NCBI GenBank assembly: GCA_041687435.1
Contig: JAWLBX010000043.1
Coordinates: forward strand, 1 to 12,867
Reading direction: 5' to 3'
Source of the DNA: JACKII01 sp041687435
GTDB taxonomy: Bacteria > Pseudomonadota > Alphaproteobacteria > Bin95
DNA: 12,867 nt
The notes under the pieces were generated by a model. That model was not told the origin of the DNA and did not search any database. It saw only the letters and a list, made by a program, of their open reading frames with translations. A program made the position numbers and the translations under genes. This document shows, in pieces, positions 1-6,580 of this stretch; within the stretch, counting starts at the first letter, position 1, and the number at the start of each line of letters is the position of its first letter.

Positions 1-315
1 CTTTTGGAAGCCGATCACCCCGGAAACGGGGTCCTTATTGCGCGCCTGTTCACAACCTCAGCCCAGATTGGCGAGGCGCAACGCATGGCGCGCGAAAAAA
101 CGGTCGGTGCACCAGCAAGGGGCTGGAGCGCCCTATCCAACAACGACATTCGCGCCGTGCAGAGCGCCCTCAATACGGCAGGTTACGACGCCGGCCCGGT
201 CGATGGAGCCAAGGGCCCTCGCACCCGCTCCGCGCTCGAAGCGTTCCAGCGCAGTAAGGGCCTGCCGGTGGGGCCGCCGGATCAGGCGACGTTGCGGGCT
301 TTGGGGGTGCGGTAA
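1..315 (+). CDS. C-terminal part of a peptidoglycan-binding-domain protein (5' end outside window)
   Basis: The reading frame is open from the left edge and ends at TAA 313-315, so only the last ~104 residues are visible. About 57 residues (nt ~133-303) match the PG_binding_1 fold: an alternating pattern of ALSNNDIRAVQSAL, GYDAGPVDG, GPRTRSALEAFQ and ATLRALGV. This is the small three-helix domain that binds peptidoglycan in many periplasmic proteins. Just before it, the stretch SAQIGEAQRMAREK resembles the usual last helix of Sel1-like (TPR-type) repeat proteins, where AEAQRLAREW-like endings are common. My inference is therefore a Sel1-repeat protein with a C-terminal peptidoglycan-binding module, probably periplasmic. 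The catalytic or repeat part is missing, so the function cannot be named. It converges on the tRNA gene. Confidence 0.75.
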   Translation, partial: LLEADHPGNGVLIARLFTTSAQIGEAQRMAREKTVGAPARGWSALSNNDIRAVQSALNTAGYDAGPVDGAKGPRTRSALEAFQRSKGLPVGPPDQATLRALGVR

Positions 316-462
316 GCTACTTTGATCAAATCGCGGCTCAGAACGGCCGGCACCGGTGAGGGTGAGCAGAACCTATTGCATCCCAAGGCAGCCGCTTTTC
401 GGGGAACCTTTATGGGAACAGAGTCCATTTTCGGGATTTTATTCAATTAAATCAATGAGAGA

Positions 463-552
463 TGGCGGAGAGGGAGGGATTCGAACCCTCGAAGGACTTG
501 CGCCCTTAACGGTTTTCGAGACCGCCCCGTTCAACCACTCCGGCACCTCTCC
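463..552 (-). tRNA. tRNA-Ser, anticodon CGA
   Basis: Read on the minus strand, the gene starts GGAGAGG (552-546) and ends CCTCTCC plus GCCA, so the seven-base acceptor stem is perfect and the CCA end is encoded (463-465). The D arm (CCGGAGTGGTTGAACGGG) is typical. The anticodon stem-loop is GCGGT-CTCGAAA-ACCGT with anticodon CGA, reading UCG serine codons. A long variable arm (AAGGGCGCAAGTCCTT) marks a class II tRNA, as expected for serine. The T arm is GAGGGTTCGAATCCCTC. Total length is 90 nt with CCA. I see no clear intrinsic terminator in the ~147 bases between its 3' end and the end of the preceding gene; that gap (316-462) holds nothing else I can name. Confidence 0.97.
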
Positions 553-571
553 TCCGCCCCTCGGCAGAAGG

Positions 572-601
572 CTTATACCTCCTTGCCGGCGACGTCGGGA
601 A
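572..601 (-). promoter_or_regulatory. possible tRNA-Ser promoter
   Basis: On the minus strand a TATAAG hexamer (577-572) lies 20 bases before the mature tRNA 5' end, which would leave a leader of about 13 nt. The best -35 candidate, TTCCCG (601-596) at 18-base spacing, is poor (3 of 6). Position supports it more than sequence does. Confidence 0.25.
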
Positions 602-648
602 CCTAGAAAATTCCCGCACGCTCCGCAAGGCCTCGTATGCCGCAGGGG

Positions 649-676
649 TTGACAGATGACCCCCAATGATTATTGT
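649..676 (+). promoter_or_regulatory. sigma-70-type promoter for rplU-rpmA-obgE
   Basis: A perfect TTGACA (649-654) is followed after 16 bases by TATTGT (671-676), which matches TATAAT at four of six positions. Transcription would start near 683 and give a leader of about 107 nt before rplU. It sits in the gap between the leftward tRNA gene and the rightward ribosomal genes, where a promoter is required. Confidence 0.65.
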
Positions 677-682
677 GCGCTC

Positions 683-789
683 TTCGCTTTCGGAGCGAGC
701 CTTCTAACGACAACCGCAGGTTAACCGAACCGCGCCCCGGGATAGTCATTCCGATCAGCAGGCGCGAAGCGGAACGGAATTGTTCGAAC
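683..789 (+). other. rplU 5' leader with a small hairpin and a palindrome at the start codon
   Basis: The predicted leader contains a short hairpin near its 5' end (TCGCT 684-688 pairing with AGCGA 694-698) and ends in TGTTCGAACA (781-790), a perfect ten-base palindrome whose last base is the A of the rplU ATG. No strong Shine-Dalgarno is visible before that ATG; the nearest purine-rich stretch is GCGGAACGGAA (769-779). L21 operons in some bacteria have regulatory leaders, but this one does not match a motif I can name. Confidence 0.35.
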
Positions 790-1101
790 ATGTACGCAGT
801 CATTCGCACGGGCGGCAAGCAGTATCGCGTTGCCAAAGACGATATCATCACTGTCGAGCGCCTGCCGGGCGACGAGGGTAGTGAGATCACACTCGACCAG
901 GTTTTGATGCTATCTGGCGACGGAAGCACCCGTGTCGGGGCGCCCACCGTTGACGGCGCCAGCGTCAAGGCCGAGATCGTTGCGCAGAATCGCGGCGACA
1001 AGGTGATCATCTTCAAGAAACGCCGCCGGCAAAAGTCGCGGACGAAGAACGGCCATCGCCAGCTTCATTCCGTGCTGAAAATCACGGCAATCGACGCCTA
1101 G
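790..1101 (+). CDS. rplU: 50S ribosomal protein L21
   Basis: This is a 103-residue protein, the usual L21 length. It starts MYAVIRTGGKQYRVAKDD, the family's conserved N-terminus. The middle has the expected VGAPTVDGASVKAEI pattern, and the basic segment FKKRRRQKSRTKNGHRQ near residues 76-92 is the L21 signature that contacts 23S rRNA. L21 is an early-assembling protein of the large subunit. The start at 790 is chosen because the frame could extend upstream to a TTG at 673, but that would add 39 residues with no resemblance to L21. It is followed 48 bases later by rpmA, the almost universal partner gene. Likely transcribed from the promoter at 649-676. Confidence 0.97.
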   Translation: MYAVIRTGGKQYRVAKDDIITVERLPGDEGSEITLDQVLMLSGDGSTRVGAPTVDGASVKAEIVAQNRGDKVIIFKKRRRQKSRTKNGHRQLHSVLKITAIDA

Positions 1102-1149
1102 CCGCGCCGCCCCCATCAAGATCGATCTCTTCATCAAGGAGACAGAGCC

Positions 1150-1446
1150 ATGGCCCATAAAAAAGCAGGCGGCTCGTCGCGCAACGGCCGCGACAGTGCC
1201 GGCCGCCGCCTCGGCGTCAAGAAGTTCGGTGGCGAATCCGTCATTCCGGGCAACATTCTGGTCCGCCAGCGCGGCACCAAATTCCATGCGGGCGAAAATG
1301 TCGGCATGGGCAAGGATCACACCCTGTTCGCCACGGCGGAGGGTCAGGTATCGTTCATGCGCAAGCGCGGCGACCGGGCTTTCGTCAGCGTCCTGCCGGC
1401 TGGTGCCGACGCTTCTGCGTCGATGACCGTCGACGGCGACGACTAG
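1150..1446 (+). CDS. rpmA: 50S ribosomal protein L27
   Basis: This 98-residue protein begins MAHKKAGGSSRNGRDS, the flexible N-terminal tail of L27 that reaches the peptidyl-transferase centre. The body (residues ~20-80) contains LGVKKFGGE, GNILVRQRGTKFHAG, NVGMGKDHTLFA and V.F, all family hallmarks. It has no N-terminal extension of the kind that is cleaved in Firmicutes. The C-terminal ~12 residues (ADASASMTVDGDD) are a low-complexity acidic tail that makes it slightly longer than the usual 85-90 residues. A strong Shine-Dalgarno, AAGGAG (1136-1141), lies 8 bases before the ATG, in clear contrast to the weak sites of rplU and obgE. The gap before it also holds the palindrome AGATCGATCT (1119-1128). 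Confidence 0.97.
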   Translation: MAHKKAGGSSRNGRDSAGRRLGVKKFGGESVIPGNILVRQRGTKFHAGENVGMGKDHTLFATAEGQVSFMRKRGDRAFVSVLPAGADASASMTVDGDD

Positions 1447-1460
1447 GCCAACGGATATCC

Positions 1461-1480
1461 GGGGCCCTTTGATGGGCCCC
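1461..1480 (+). terminator. perfect GC hairpin between rpmA and obgE, without a U-tract
   Basis: GGGGCCC (1461-1467) and GGGCCCC (1474-1480) form a seven-base-pair stem with a six-base loop, 14 bases after the rpmA stop codon. It is followed by GTCCTCTG rather than a run of T, so it is not a standard intrinsic terminator. It may act as a partial terminator or as a 3' stabiliser of the L21-L27 mRNA, lowering Obg output relative to the two ribosomal proteins. That role is inference. Confidence 0.5.
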
Positions 1481-1502
1481 GTCCTCTGAAAGCACCGTCC
1501 CC

Positions 1503-2540
1503 ATGCGCTTCCTCGACGAAGCGAAGATTTTTGTCAAAAGCGGTGACGGCGGTCCAGGCTCCGTCAGCTTTAGGCGTGAGAAATTCATCGAATTCGGTGG
1601 GCCAGACGGCGGCGATGGCGGCCGCGGTGGCGATGTTATTCTCGAATGTGTTGATAATCTCAACACGCTGATCGATTACCGCTACCAACAGCACTACAAG
1701 GCCAAGCGCGGCACCCACGGCATGGGCCGGCAACGCACTGGTGCGAAGGGCGACGATGTTGTCCTGAAAGTGCCGCCCGGCACTCAGATTCTTGACGAAT
1801 CCGGCGAACTTACCCTGGCAGACCTGACCGAGGCGGGCCAGAGCCTTGTGCTGCTCAAGGGCGGCGATGGCGGTTTCGGCAACCAGCACTACAAGACAGC
1901 AACGAATCAGGCGCCCCGCCGTGCCGACCCTGGCTGGCCCGGGCAGGAAATGTGGATCTGGCTGCGGCTGAAATTGATCGCCGACGTCGGCCTGATCGGC
2001 CTGCCCAACGCCGGAAAATCCACCTTCCTGGCCGCGACCAGCCGCGCCCGGCCGAAGGTTGCCGCCTATCCGTTTACCACATTGCACCCGAATCTGGGCG
2101 TGGTTCGCCGTGGCGACGATACGTTGGTCATCGCCGATATCCCCGGCCTGATCGAAGGGGCGAGCGAGGGTTCCGGGCTCGGCACGCGCTTCCTTGGCCA
2201 TATCGAGCGCTGCGATCTGCTGGTCCATCTGGTCGATGGCTCCATGGGGCAGGATGTGGCTGCGGCCTACCGCACCGTGCGCGACGAACTCCAGGCCTAT
2301 GATGCCGGCCTAGAAACCAAGACTGAACTGCTGGCGCTCAACAAGATCGACGCGATGGATGCGGACGAGATAACACTGCAGCGCGATTATCTGGCGGAAG
2401 CCGCCGGCTGCCAGCCGGATGCCATCATCCTGATTTCCGGGGTCAGCGGCGCTGGGGTCGAGGAGCTTTGCGATACGCTGATGCAACACGTGGCGGAACG
2501 CCGGGCGGCCCAGGTCGAGCCAGAGCCGTTTCTGCCATGA
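1503..2540 (+). CDS. obgE: GTPase ObgE/CgtA
   Basis: A 345-residue Obg-family GTPase, which binds the 50S subunit late in assembly and links ribosome maturation to growth and (p)ppGpp. The glycine-rich Obg fold occupies residues 1-~158 (MRFLDEAKIFVKSGDGG, FGGPDGGDGGRGGDV, GGDGGFGNQHY). The G domain follows: G1 GLPNAGKST (166-174), G2 at T192-T193 in YPFTTLHPN, G3 DIPG (212-215), G4 NKID (280-283) and G5 SGVSG (312-316), where many relatives have SA. There is no long C-terminal extension, only an EPEPFLP tail. It starts at ATG 1503 after a weak ribosome binding site. Its TGA overlaps the ATG of proB by ATGA, so the two are probably translationally coupled. Confidence 0.97.
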   Translation: MRFLDEAKIFVKSGDGGPGSVSFRREKFIEFGGPDGGDGGRGGDVILECVDNLNTLIDYRYQQHYKAKRGTHGMGRQRTGAKGDDVVLKVPPGTQILDESGELTLADLTEAGQSLVLLKGGDGGFGNQHYKTATNQAPRRADPGWPGQEMWIWLRLKLIADVGLIGLPNAGKSTFLAATSRARPKVAAYPFTTLHPNLGVVRRGDDTLVIADIPGLIEGASEGSGLGTRFLGHIERCDLLVHLVDGSMGQDVAAAYRTVRDELQAYDAGLETKTELLALNKIDAMDADEITLQRDYLAEAAGCQPDAIILISGVSGAGVEELCDTLMQHVAERRAAQVEPEPFLP

Positions 2541-3706
2541 GCCACCCCCTGAAAGACGCGCAGCGGGTGGTGGTCAAGATCGGCTCCGCCCTGCTGGTGG
2601 ATAGCAGCGCCGGTACCCCGCGCCAGGACTGGCTGGCCGCGCTGGCTGCCGACATTGCCGGCATGCGTGCCCGCGGGCAGGACGTGGTGGTGGTCTCGTC
2701 CGGTGCCATCGCGCTCGGCCGCCGGTCGCTCGGGCTGCCGAAGGGTGCGCTGAAGCTGGAGGAAAGCCAGGCAGCCGCGGCTGCCGGGCAGATCCGCCTC
2801 GCCCATGCCTACGAAACCGCGCTCGGCGCACACGGCATCGCGGTGGCACAGGTACTGGTGACACTCTCGGATACAGAGGAGCGGCGCCGCTATTTGAACG
2901 CGCGCAGCACGCTGGCTACTCTGCTGAAATACAAAGCCGTTCCGATCATCAACGAGAACGATACGGTCGCGACCGAGGAAATCCGCTTCGGCGATAACGA
3001 CACGCTGGCCGCGCGCGTCGCCCAGATGATCGGCGCGGACGTGCTGGTCCTGCTGTCGGATATCGACGGCCTTTACACCGGCGACCCGCGCCACGACCCA
3101 CATGCCGAGTATCTGCCGCACCTGAAAGGCATCGACGCCCGGATCGAGGCCATGGCCGGCAAACCGGGCCAGGATGGCTCCGGCGGCATGGTGACCAAAT
3201 TGACCGCCGCGAAAATCGCACTCGGCGCAGGCTGTCACATGCTGATCGCCAGCGGCCATGCCCGGCACGCCCTGCAAGGGCTATTGGATGGCACGGCGCG
3301 CTGCACCTGGTTCGAGACCGCGACCTCGCCCCGCACCGCCTACAAGCAGTGGATCGCCGGCAGCCTGCGGCCCAAGGGCCGGCTGCGGATTGACCCCGGG
3401 GCCGTGGCGGCACTGACCAAAGGGCGCTCACTGCTGCCGGCAGGCGTCAGGGCGGTCGAGGAGGAGTTCGAGCGCGGCGATGCCGTGGTTATTGCCGATC
3501 TCGAAGGCCGCGAACTGGCCCGCGGCCTGGTTGCCTATGACAGCGGCGACGCGCGCCGCATCGCCGGTCATAAGAGCGCGGTATTCCAATCCCTGCTTGG
3601 CTACCGTGGCCGCCAGGAAATGATCCATCGCGATGATCTGGTGCTGACCGCTGCGGTTCCTGCGGGCACAGTACATAAACTGGAACACGAACGGGAGGCG
3701 TCATGA
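2537..3706 (+). CDS. proB: glutamate 5-kinase with PUA domain
   Basis: ProB phosphorylates glutamate to gamma-glutamyl phosphate, the first and usually proline-inhibited step of proline synthesis. The 389-residue protein has the amino-acid-kinase fold at residues ~10-260: VVVKIGSALL (11-20), SSGAIALGRRSLGL (54-67), INENDTV (138-144), FGDNDTLAARVA (151-162), LSDIDGLYTGDPR (173-185) and the GSGGMVTKL.AA segment (214-225). A C-terminal PUA domain follows (~280-370; GRLRIDPGA, ARGLVAYDSGDARRIAGHKS). The start at 2537 is chosen over an in-frame ATG at 2468, because it forms an ATGA overlap with the obgE stop and begins directly before the kinase domain. It overlaps proA by a second ATGA. Confidence 0.96.
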   Translation: MSHPLKDAQRVVVKIGSALLVDSSAGTPRQDWLAALAADIAGMRARGQDVVVVSSGAIALGRRSLGLPKGALKLEESQAAAAAGQIRLAHAYETALGAHGIAVAQVLVTLSDTEERRRYLNARSTLATLLKYKAVPIINENDTVATEEIRFGDNDTLAARVAQMIGADVLVLLSDIDGLYTGDPRHDPHAEYLPHLKGIDARIEAMAGKPGQDGSGGMVTKLTAAKIALGAGCHMLIASGHARHALQGLLDGTARCTWFETATSPRTAYKQWIAGSLRPKGRLRIDPGAVAALTKGRSLLPAGVRAVEEEFERGDAVVIADLEGRELARGLVAYDSGDARRIAGHKSAVFQSLLGYRGRQEMIHRDDLVLTAAVPAGTVHKLEHEREAS

Positions 3707-4986
3707 CCGGCCAAACCCCGATGAGCGAATCGGATGCCGATACGCTGATTGCCGGCATCGGCGCCAAGGCACGCGCCGCGACGGCAGCGCTCGCCAGGGC
3801 AAGTACCGCGGCCAAGACCCAGGGCCTGCACGAGGCCGCGGAGCGGGTTCGCAGTGCCGCCAATGCCTTGCTGGATGCCAACGCCGGCGATTGCGCCCGG
3901 GCCGAGGCAAATGGCATTTCCGCCGCATTTCTCGACCGGCTGCGCCTGACCCCCGAACGGATCGAGGGAATTGCCAAGGGCCTGGACACGGTAGCGAGAC
4001 GGCCGGACCCAATTGGCATGGTCGATCAGAACTGGACGCCTGCGAACGGCCTCAATATCAGCCGTGTACGCGTGCCGCTGGGCGTGATCGGCGTAATCTA
4101 CGAAAGCAGGCCGAACGTTACCGCAGATGCCGGCGGTCTTTGCGTCAAGGCAGGCAACGCAGCGGTGTTGCGCGGCGGTTCGGACAGCTTCGAATCCTCT
4201 GGCTTGCTGGTGGAATGCCTGCAACAGGGCCTGGCAGCAGCCGGCTTGCCTGGCGAAGCGGTGCAGCGCGTGCCCACCAAGGACCGAGCGGCGGTTGGCG
4301 CGATGCTGCGCGGCCGCGGCCTGATCGACGTGATCGTCCCCCGCGGCGGCGCCAGCCTGACCGAGCGCGTATTTGCCGAGGCGCGGATGCCGGTGATCGG
4401 CCATCTGGAAGGCCTCTGCCACCTTTACATTGATGGCGCTGCCAACCTGGACATGGCACGCGCCATCACCGTCAACGCCAAAATGCGGCGCACCGGCATT
4501 TGCGGCGCAGCGGAGACGCTACTGGTTGACCGGCGTGCGGCGGGCTCACACCTGAAACCGCTGATTGAAGCCCTGATCGAGGCCGGCTGTGCCGTGCGCG
4601 GCGATGAGACCGCACGGGCAGCCGATCCGCGCGTCACCCCGGCGGTGGAAAGCGACTGGCGCACGGAATACCTGGACGCAATCATCGCCGTCCGGGTCGT
4701 CGATGGTTTGGATGGCGCCATCGACCACATCAACACCTACGGCTCGCACCACACAGAATCCATCATCACCGGCGATCCGGTGGCGGCGGAGCGGTTCCTG
4801 GCAGAGGTGGACAGCGCCGTCGTTCTGCACAATGCCTCCACCCAGTTTGCCGATGGTGGAGAGTTCGGATTCGGGGCGGAAATCGGCATTTCCACGGACC
4901 GCTTTCATGCCCGCGGCCCGGTTGGCGCCGACCAGCTGACCAGCTACAAATACGTCGTGCGCGGGCATGGCGAGATTCGCCCATAG
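3703..4986 (+). CDS. proA: glutamate-5-semialdehyde dehydrogenase (gamma-glutamyl phosphate reductase)
   Basis: ProA reduces ProB's product with NADPH to glutamate semialdehyde, which cyclises to pyrroline-5-carboxylate; the two enzymes work as a pair. The 427-residue aldehyde-dehydrogenase-superfamily protein shows VPLGVIGVIYESRPNVT (124-140), CVKAGNAAVLRGGSD (147-161) and PRGGASL (213-219). The catalytic cysteine C267 lies in RRTGICGAAETLLV. The C-terminal part carries GEFGFGAEIGISTDR (386-400) and HARGPVG (402-408). A good ribosome binding site GGGAGG (3693-3698) supports the ATG at 3703, which overlaps the proB stop; a second ATG at 3721 is less well placed. All key motifs are intact. Confidence 0.97.
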   Translation: MTGQTPMSESDADTLIAGIGAKARAATAALARASTAAKTQGLHEAAERVRSAANALLDANAGDCARAEANGISAAFLDRLRLTPERIEGIAKGLDTVARRPDPIGMVDQNWTPANGLNISRVRVPLGVIGVIYESRPNVTADAGGLCVKAGNAAVLRGGSDSFESSGLLVECLQQGLAAAGLPGEAVQRVPTKDRAAVGAMLRGRGLIDVIVPRGGASLTERVFAEARMPVIGHLEGLCHLYIDGAANLDMARAITVNAKMRRTGICGAAETLLVDRRAAGSHLKPLIEALIEAGCAVRGDETARAADPRVTPAVESDWRTEYLDAIIAVRVVDGLDGAIDHINTYGSHHTESIITGDPVAAERFLAEVDSAVVLHNASTQFADGGEFGFGAEIGISTDRFHARGPVGADQLTSYKYVVRGHGEIRP

Positions 4987-4995
4987 GGTCTGCGT

Positions 4996-5646
4996 GTGAG
5001 CCGAAGCACCCTCACCCCGCCGCTGCTCTACGGTCTAGGCCGTCCGGGCGGTGGCCGTATCGGCCTGCTTGGCGGCTCGTTCAACCCGGCGCATGAGGGG
5101 CATCTGCACGTGTCGCGCCTGGCGCTGCAATACTTGCAGTTGGATGCTGTCTGGTGGCTGGTATCACCACAGAACCCGCTCAAACCGGCGGCGGGCATGG
5201 CGCCATTCGCCGAGCGTTTCGCATCGGCGCAAGCGATGGCGCGGCATCCCCGCATCGCACCAAGTGACCTGGAAACCCAATTGGGCACGCGCTACACCAT
5301 CGACACGCTGACGGCGCTGCAACAGGCCCTGCCCGGTAACCGGTTTGTCTGGCTCATGGGCGCTGACAACCTGCTTCAACTCCCCCGCTGGGCGAAGTGG
5401 GATGAAATCGTCGAACGCGTTCCGATTGCAGTCTGGGGCAGGCCCGCTTATTCTATAAGGGCGATGCTAGGCAAGGCCGCACAGCGCTACGCGCGCAATC
5501 GTATCTCCCTGGAAGCGGCTGGCCAGTTGGCCACAAGTGAGCCGCCGGCATGGGGCTTTTTTCCAATCCGCCTGCATCCCGCGTCGGCAACGGCATTGCG
5601 CCAAGCCGGCCACGATGCGACCCTTTACGGAGGACCCAAACCATAA
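4996..5646 (+). CDS. nadD: nicotinate-nucleotide adenylyltransferase
   Basis: NadD adenylates nicotinate mononucleotide to deamido-NAD in NAD synthesis. The 216-residue protein has the nucleotidyltransferase signature GGSFNPAHEGH (26-36), including the HxGH motif, then SPQNPLK (57-63), YTIDTL (100-105) and MGADNL (121-126). The family's C-terminal ISSTxIR motif is represented by a diverged SATALR (197-202). Translation is placed at GTG 4996, 9 bases after the proA stop, with AGGG (4985-4988) as a weak ribosome binding site. No ATG lies before the signature in frame, so the start could also be elsewhere in the ~20-residue N-terminal lead-in. It is followed by rsfS, the usual neighbour. Confidence 0.95.
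   Translation: MSRSTLTPPLLYGLGRPGGGRIGLLGGSFNPAHEGHLHVSRLALQYLQLDAVWWLVSPQNPLKPAAGMAPFAERFASAQAMARHPRIAPSDLETQLGTRYTIDTLTALQQALPGNRFVWLMGADNLLQLPRWAKWDEIVERVPIAVWGRPAYSIRAMLGKAAQRYARNRISLEAAGQLATSEPPAWGFFPIRLHPASATALRQAGHDATLYGGPKP
5629..5645 (+). promoter_or_regulatory. strong Shine-Dalgarno placed 8 bases before an in-frame AUA codon (candidate rsfS start)
   Basis: GGAGGA (5629-5634) is the best ribosome binding site between nadD and rsfS. It is followed, with 8-base spacing, by ATA (5643-5645), which is in frame with rsfS. No ATG, GTG or TTG lies at that distance. The ATA overlaps the nadD TAA stop (5644-5646), mimicking the overlapping gene junctions seen elsewhere in the operon. Starting here would give a 149-residue RsfS. 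Confidence 0.4.
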
Positions 5647-5729
5647 CTCTCCCCCAAGAGCCTCCCAGTCACCCGGCTGCGGACGCTTCCATCGACTTCC
5701 TCTCCGCCCACCGCGCAAGGAAGCCCAAA

Positions 5730-6092
5730 GTGAAAAAACCTTCCGCCGACCGGCTTCTCGAATTGATCCTGCATACGCTTGACGAGCATAAGGCGGAGGA
5801 GATCGTCACCGTCGATCTGGCCGGCAAGAGCCCGATGGCCGACTACATGGTTGTCGCCAATGGCCGCTCGACGCGCCAGGTGCAGGCGCTGGCCGACTAC
5901 CTCGCCCGAGCGGTCAAGGAAACTGCCGGTGCGCCGAAGATCGAGGGACTAGCCCAGGGTGACTGGGTGCTGCTCGATGCCGGCGACGTGATTGTCCACT
6001 TGTTCCGGCCAGAAGTGCGCGCGTTCTATAACATTGAGGCGATGTGGAGCGCCTCGCCTGGAAATGCCACCCCGGGGTCGGCCATCTCCTGA
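5730..6092 (+). CDS. rsfS: ribosome silencing factor RsfS
   Basis: RsfS (Iojap/DUF143 family) binds L14 on the 50S subunit and blocks subunit joining when nutrients are limiting. From the GTG at 5730 the protein is 120 residues, within the family's usual size. Conserved features are ADYMVVANGRSTRQVQALAD (37-56), IEGLAQGDWVLLDAGDVIVH (71-90), and LFRPEVRAFYNIEAMW (91-106). The GTG has a fair ribosome binding site, AAGGAA (5717-5722), 7 bases upstream. The same frame is open upstream without ATG until 5550, deep inside nadD. A stronger ribosome binding site precedes an in-frame ATA at 5643, which would add 29 residues of proline-rich, probably disordered sequence. I prefer GTG 5730 but the start is unsettled. 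Confidence 0.92.
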   Translation: MKKPSADRLLELILHTLDEHKAEEIVTVDLAGKSPMADYMVVANGRSTRQVQALADYLARAVKETAGAPKIEGLAQGDWVLLDAGDVIVHLFRPEVRAFYNIEAMWSASPGNATPGSAIS

Positions 6093-6113
6093 CCGCAGAA
6101 AGAGGCGGCCGGC

Positions 6114-6575
6114 ATGCGTATTGTGGTTGCCGCCGTTGGGCGGATGCGGCCGGGCCCTGCCAGGGAACTGCTGAACACTTATGTGGGCCGGATGTCAGTG
6201 CTGCCGGTCGAAGTGCGCGAGGTCGTAACCCGCGGCGCCGTTCCGGCGCACAAGCTGAAAGCCGCAGAGGCCGGTTTGCTTTTGCAAGCCTTGCCCGAAT
6301 CTGGTCCGATCATTGCGATGGATGAACGCGGTGACGACCTTTCCAGCCATGCCCTCGCTTCCCTTCTCGGCATGTGGCGCGATGAAGGCCATCAAACTTG
6401 CGGATTTGCAATCGGCGGGGCTGATGGCCTGGATGGCAGTGTGAGGCAGCGCGCCGCCAAAACCCTTCGGTTTGGCCGGGCAACCTGGCCGCACATGATG
6501 GTTCGCGTGATGTTGGCGGAGCAGCTTTACCGTGCCCAGCAAATCCTCGCTGGCCACCCCTACCACCGGGATTGA
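6114..6575 (+). CDS. rlmH: 23S rRNA (pseudouridine1915-N3)-methyltransferase RlmH
   Basis: RlmH is a small SPOUT methyltransferase that uses S-adenosylmethionine to methylate pseudouridine 1915 in helix 69 of 23S rRNA on assembled ribosomes. The 153-residue length is typical. It starts MRIVVAAVGR. The knotted cofactor site is built from IIAMDERGDDLSS (66-78), FAIGGADGL (98-106) and the C-terminal helix RVMLAEQLYRAQQI (131-144). It ends in the characteristic HPYHRD (148-153). The usual TLPH before the C-terminal helix appears as TWPH (124-127). It lies 21 bases after rsfS, its common partner, and its stop overlaps the leader of the next gene. Confidence 0.96.
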   Translation: MRIVVAAVGRMRPGPARELLNTYVGRMSVLPVEVREVVTRGAVPAHKLKAAEAGLLLQALPESGPIIAMDERGDDLSSHALASLLGMWRDEGHQTCGFAIGGADGLDGSVRQRAAKTLRFGRATWPHMMVRVMLAEQLYRAQQILAGHPYHRD

Positions 6576-6580
6576 TCCCG

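Noticed and set aside
463..552. tRNA-Ser as an integration (att) site for a mobile element
   Set aside because: No second copy of the tRNA 3' end, no integrase and no foreign-looking DNA lie beside it; the neighbours are housekeeping genes.
356..652. 98-residue plus-strand reading frame containing GEGGIRTLEGLAP
   Set aside because: It is read through the antisense strand of tRNA-Ser; GGIRTLE-type peptides are a well-known artefact of antisense serine tRNA genes.
673..789. Upstream extension of rplU from a TTG at 673
   Set aside because: It overlaps the -10 region and leader, adds 39 residues unlike L21, and the ATG at 790 gives the standard 103-residue protein.
1443..2228. 261-residue minus-strand frame opposite obgE
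   Set aside because: It is a shadow of GC-rich codon usage; the opposite strand encodes a complete ObgE and the minus product shows no domain.
3601..4422. 273-residue minus-strand frame opposite proB and proA
   Set aside because: Same shadow effect; it crosses the junction of two intact, recognised genes.
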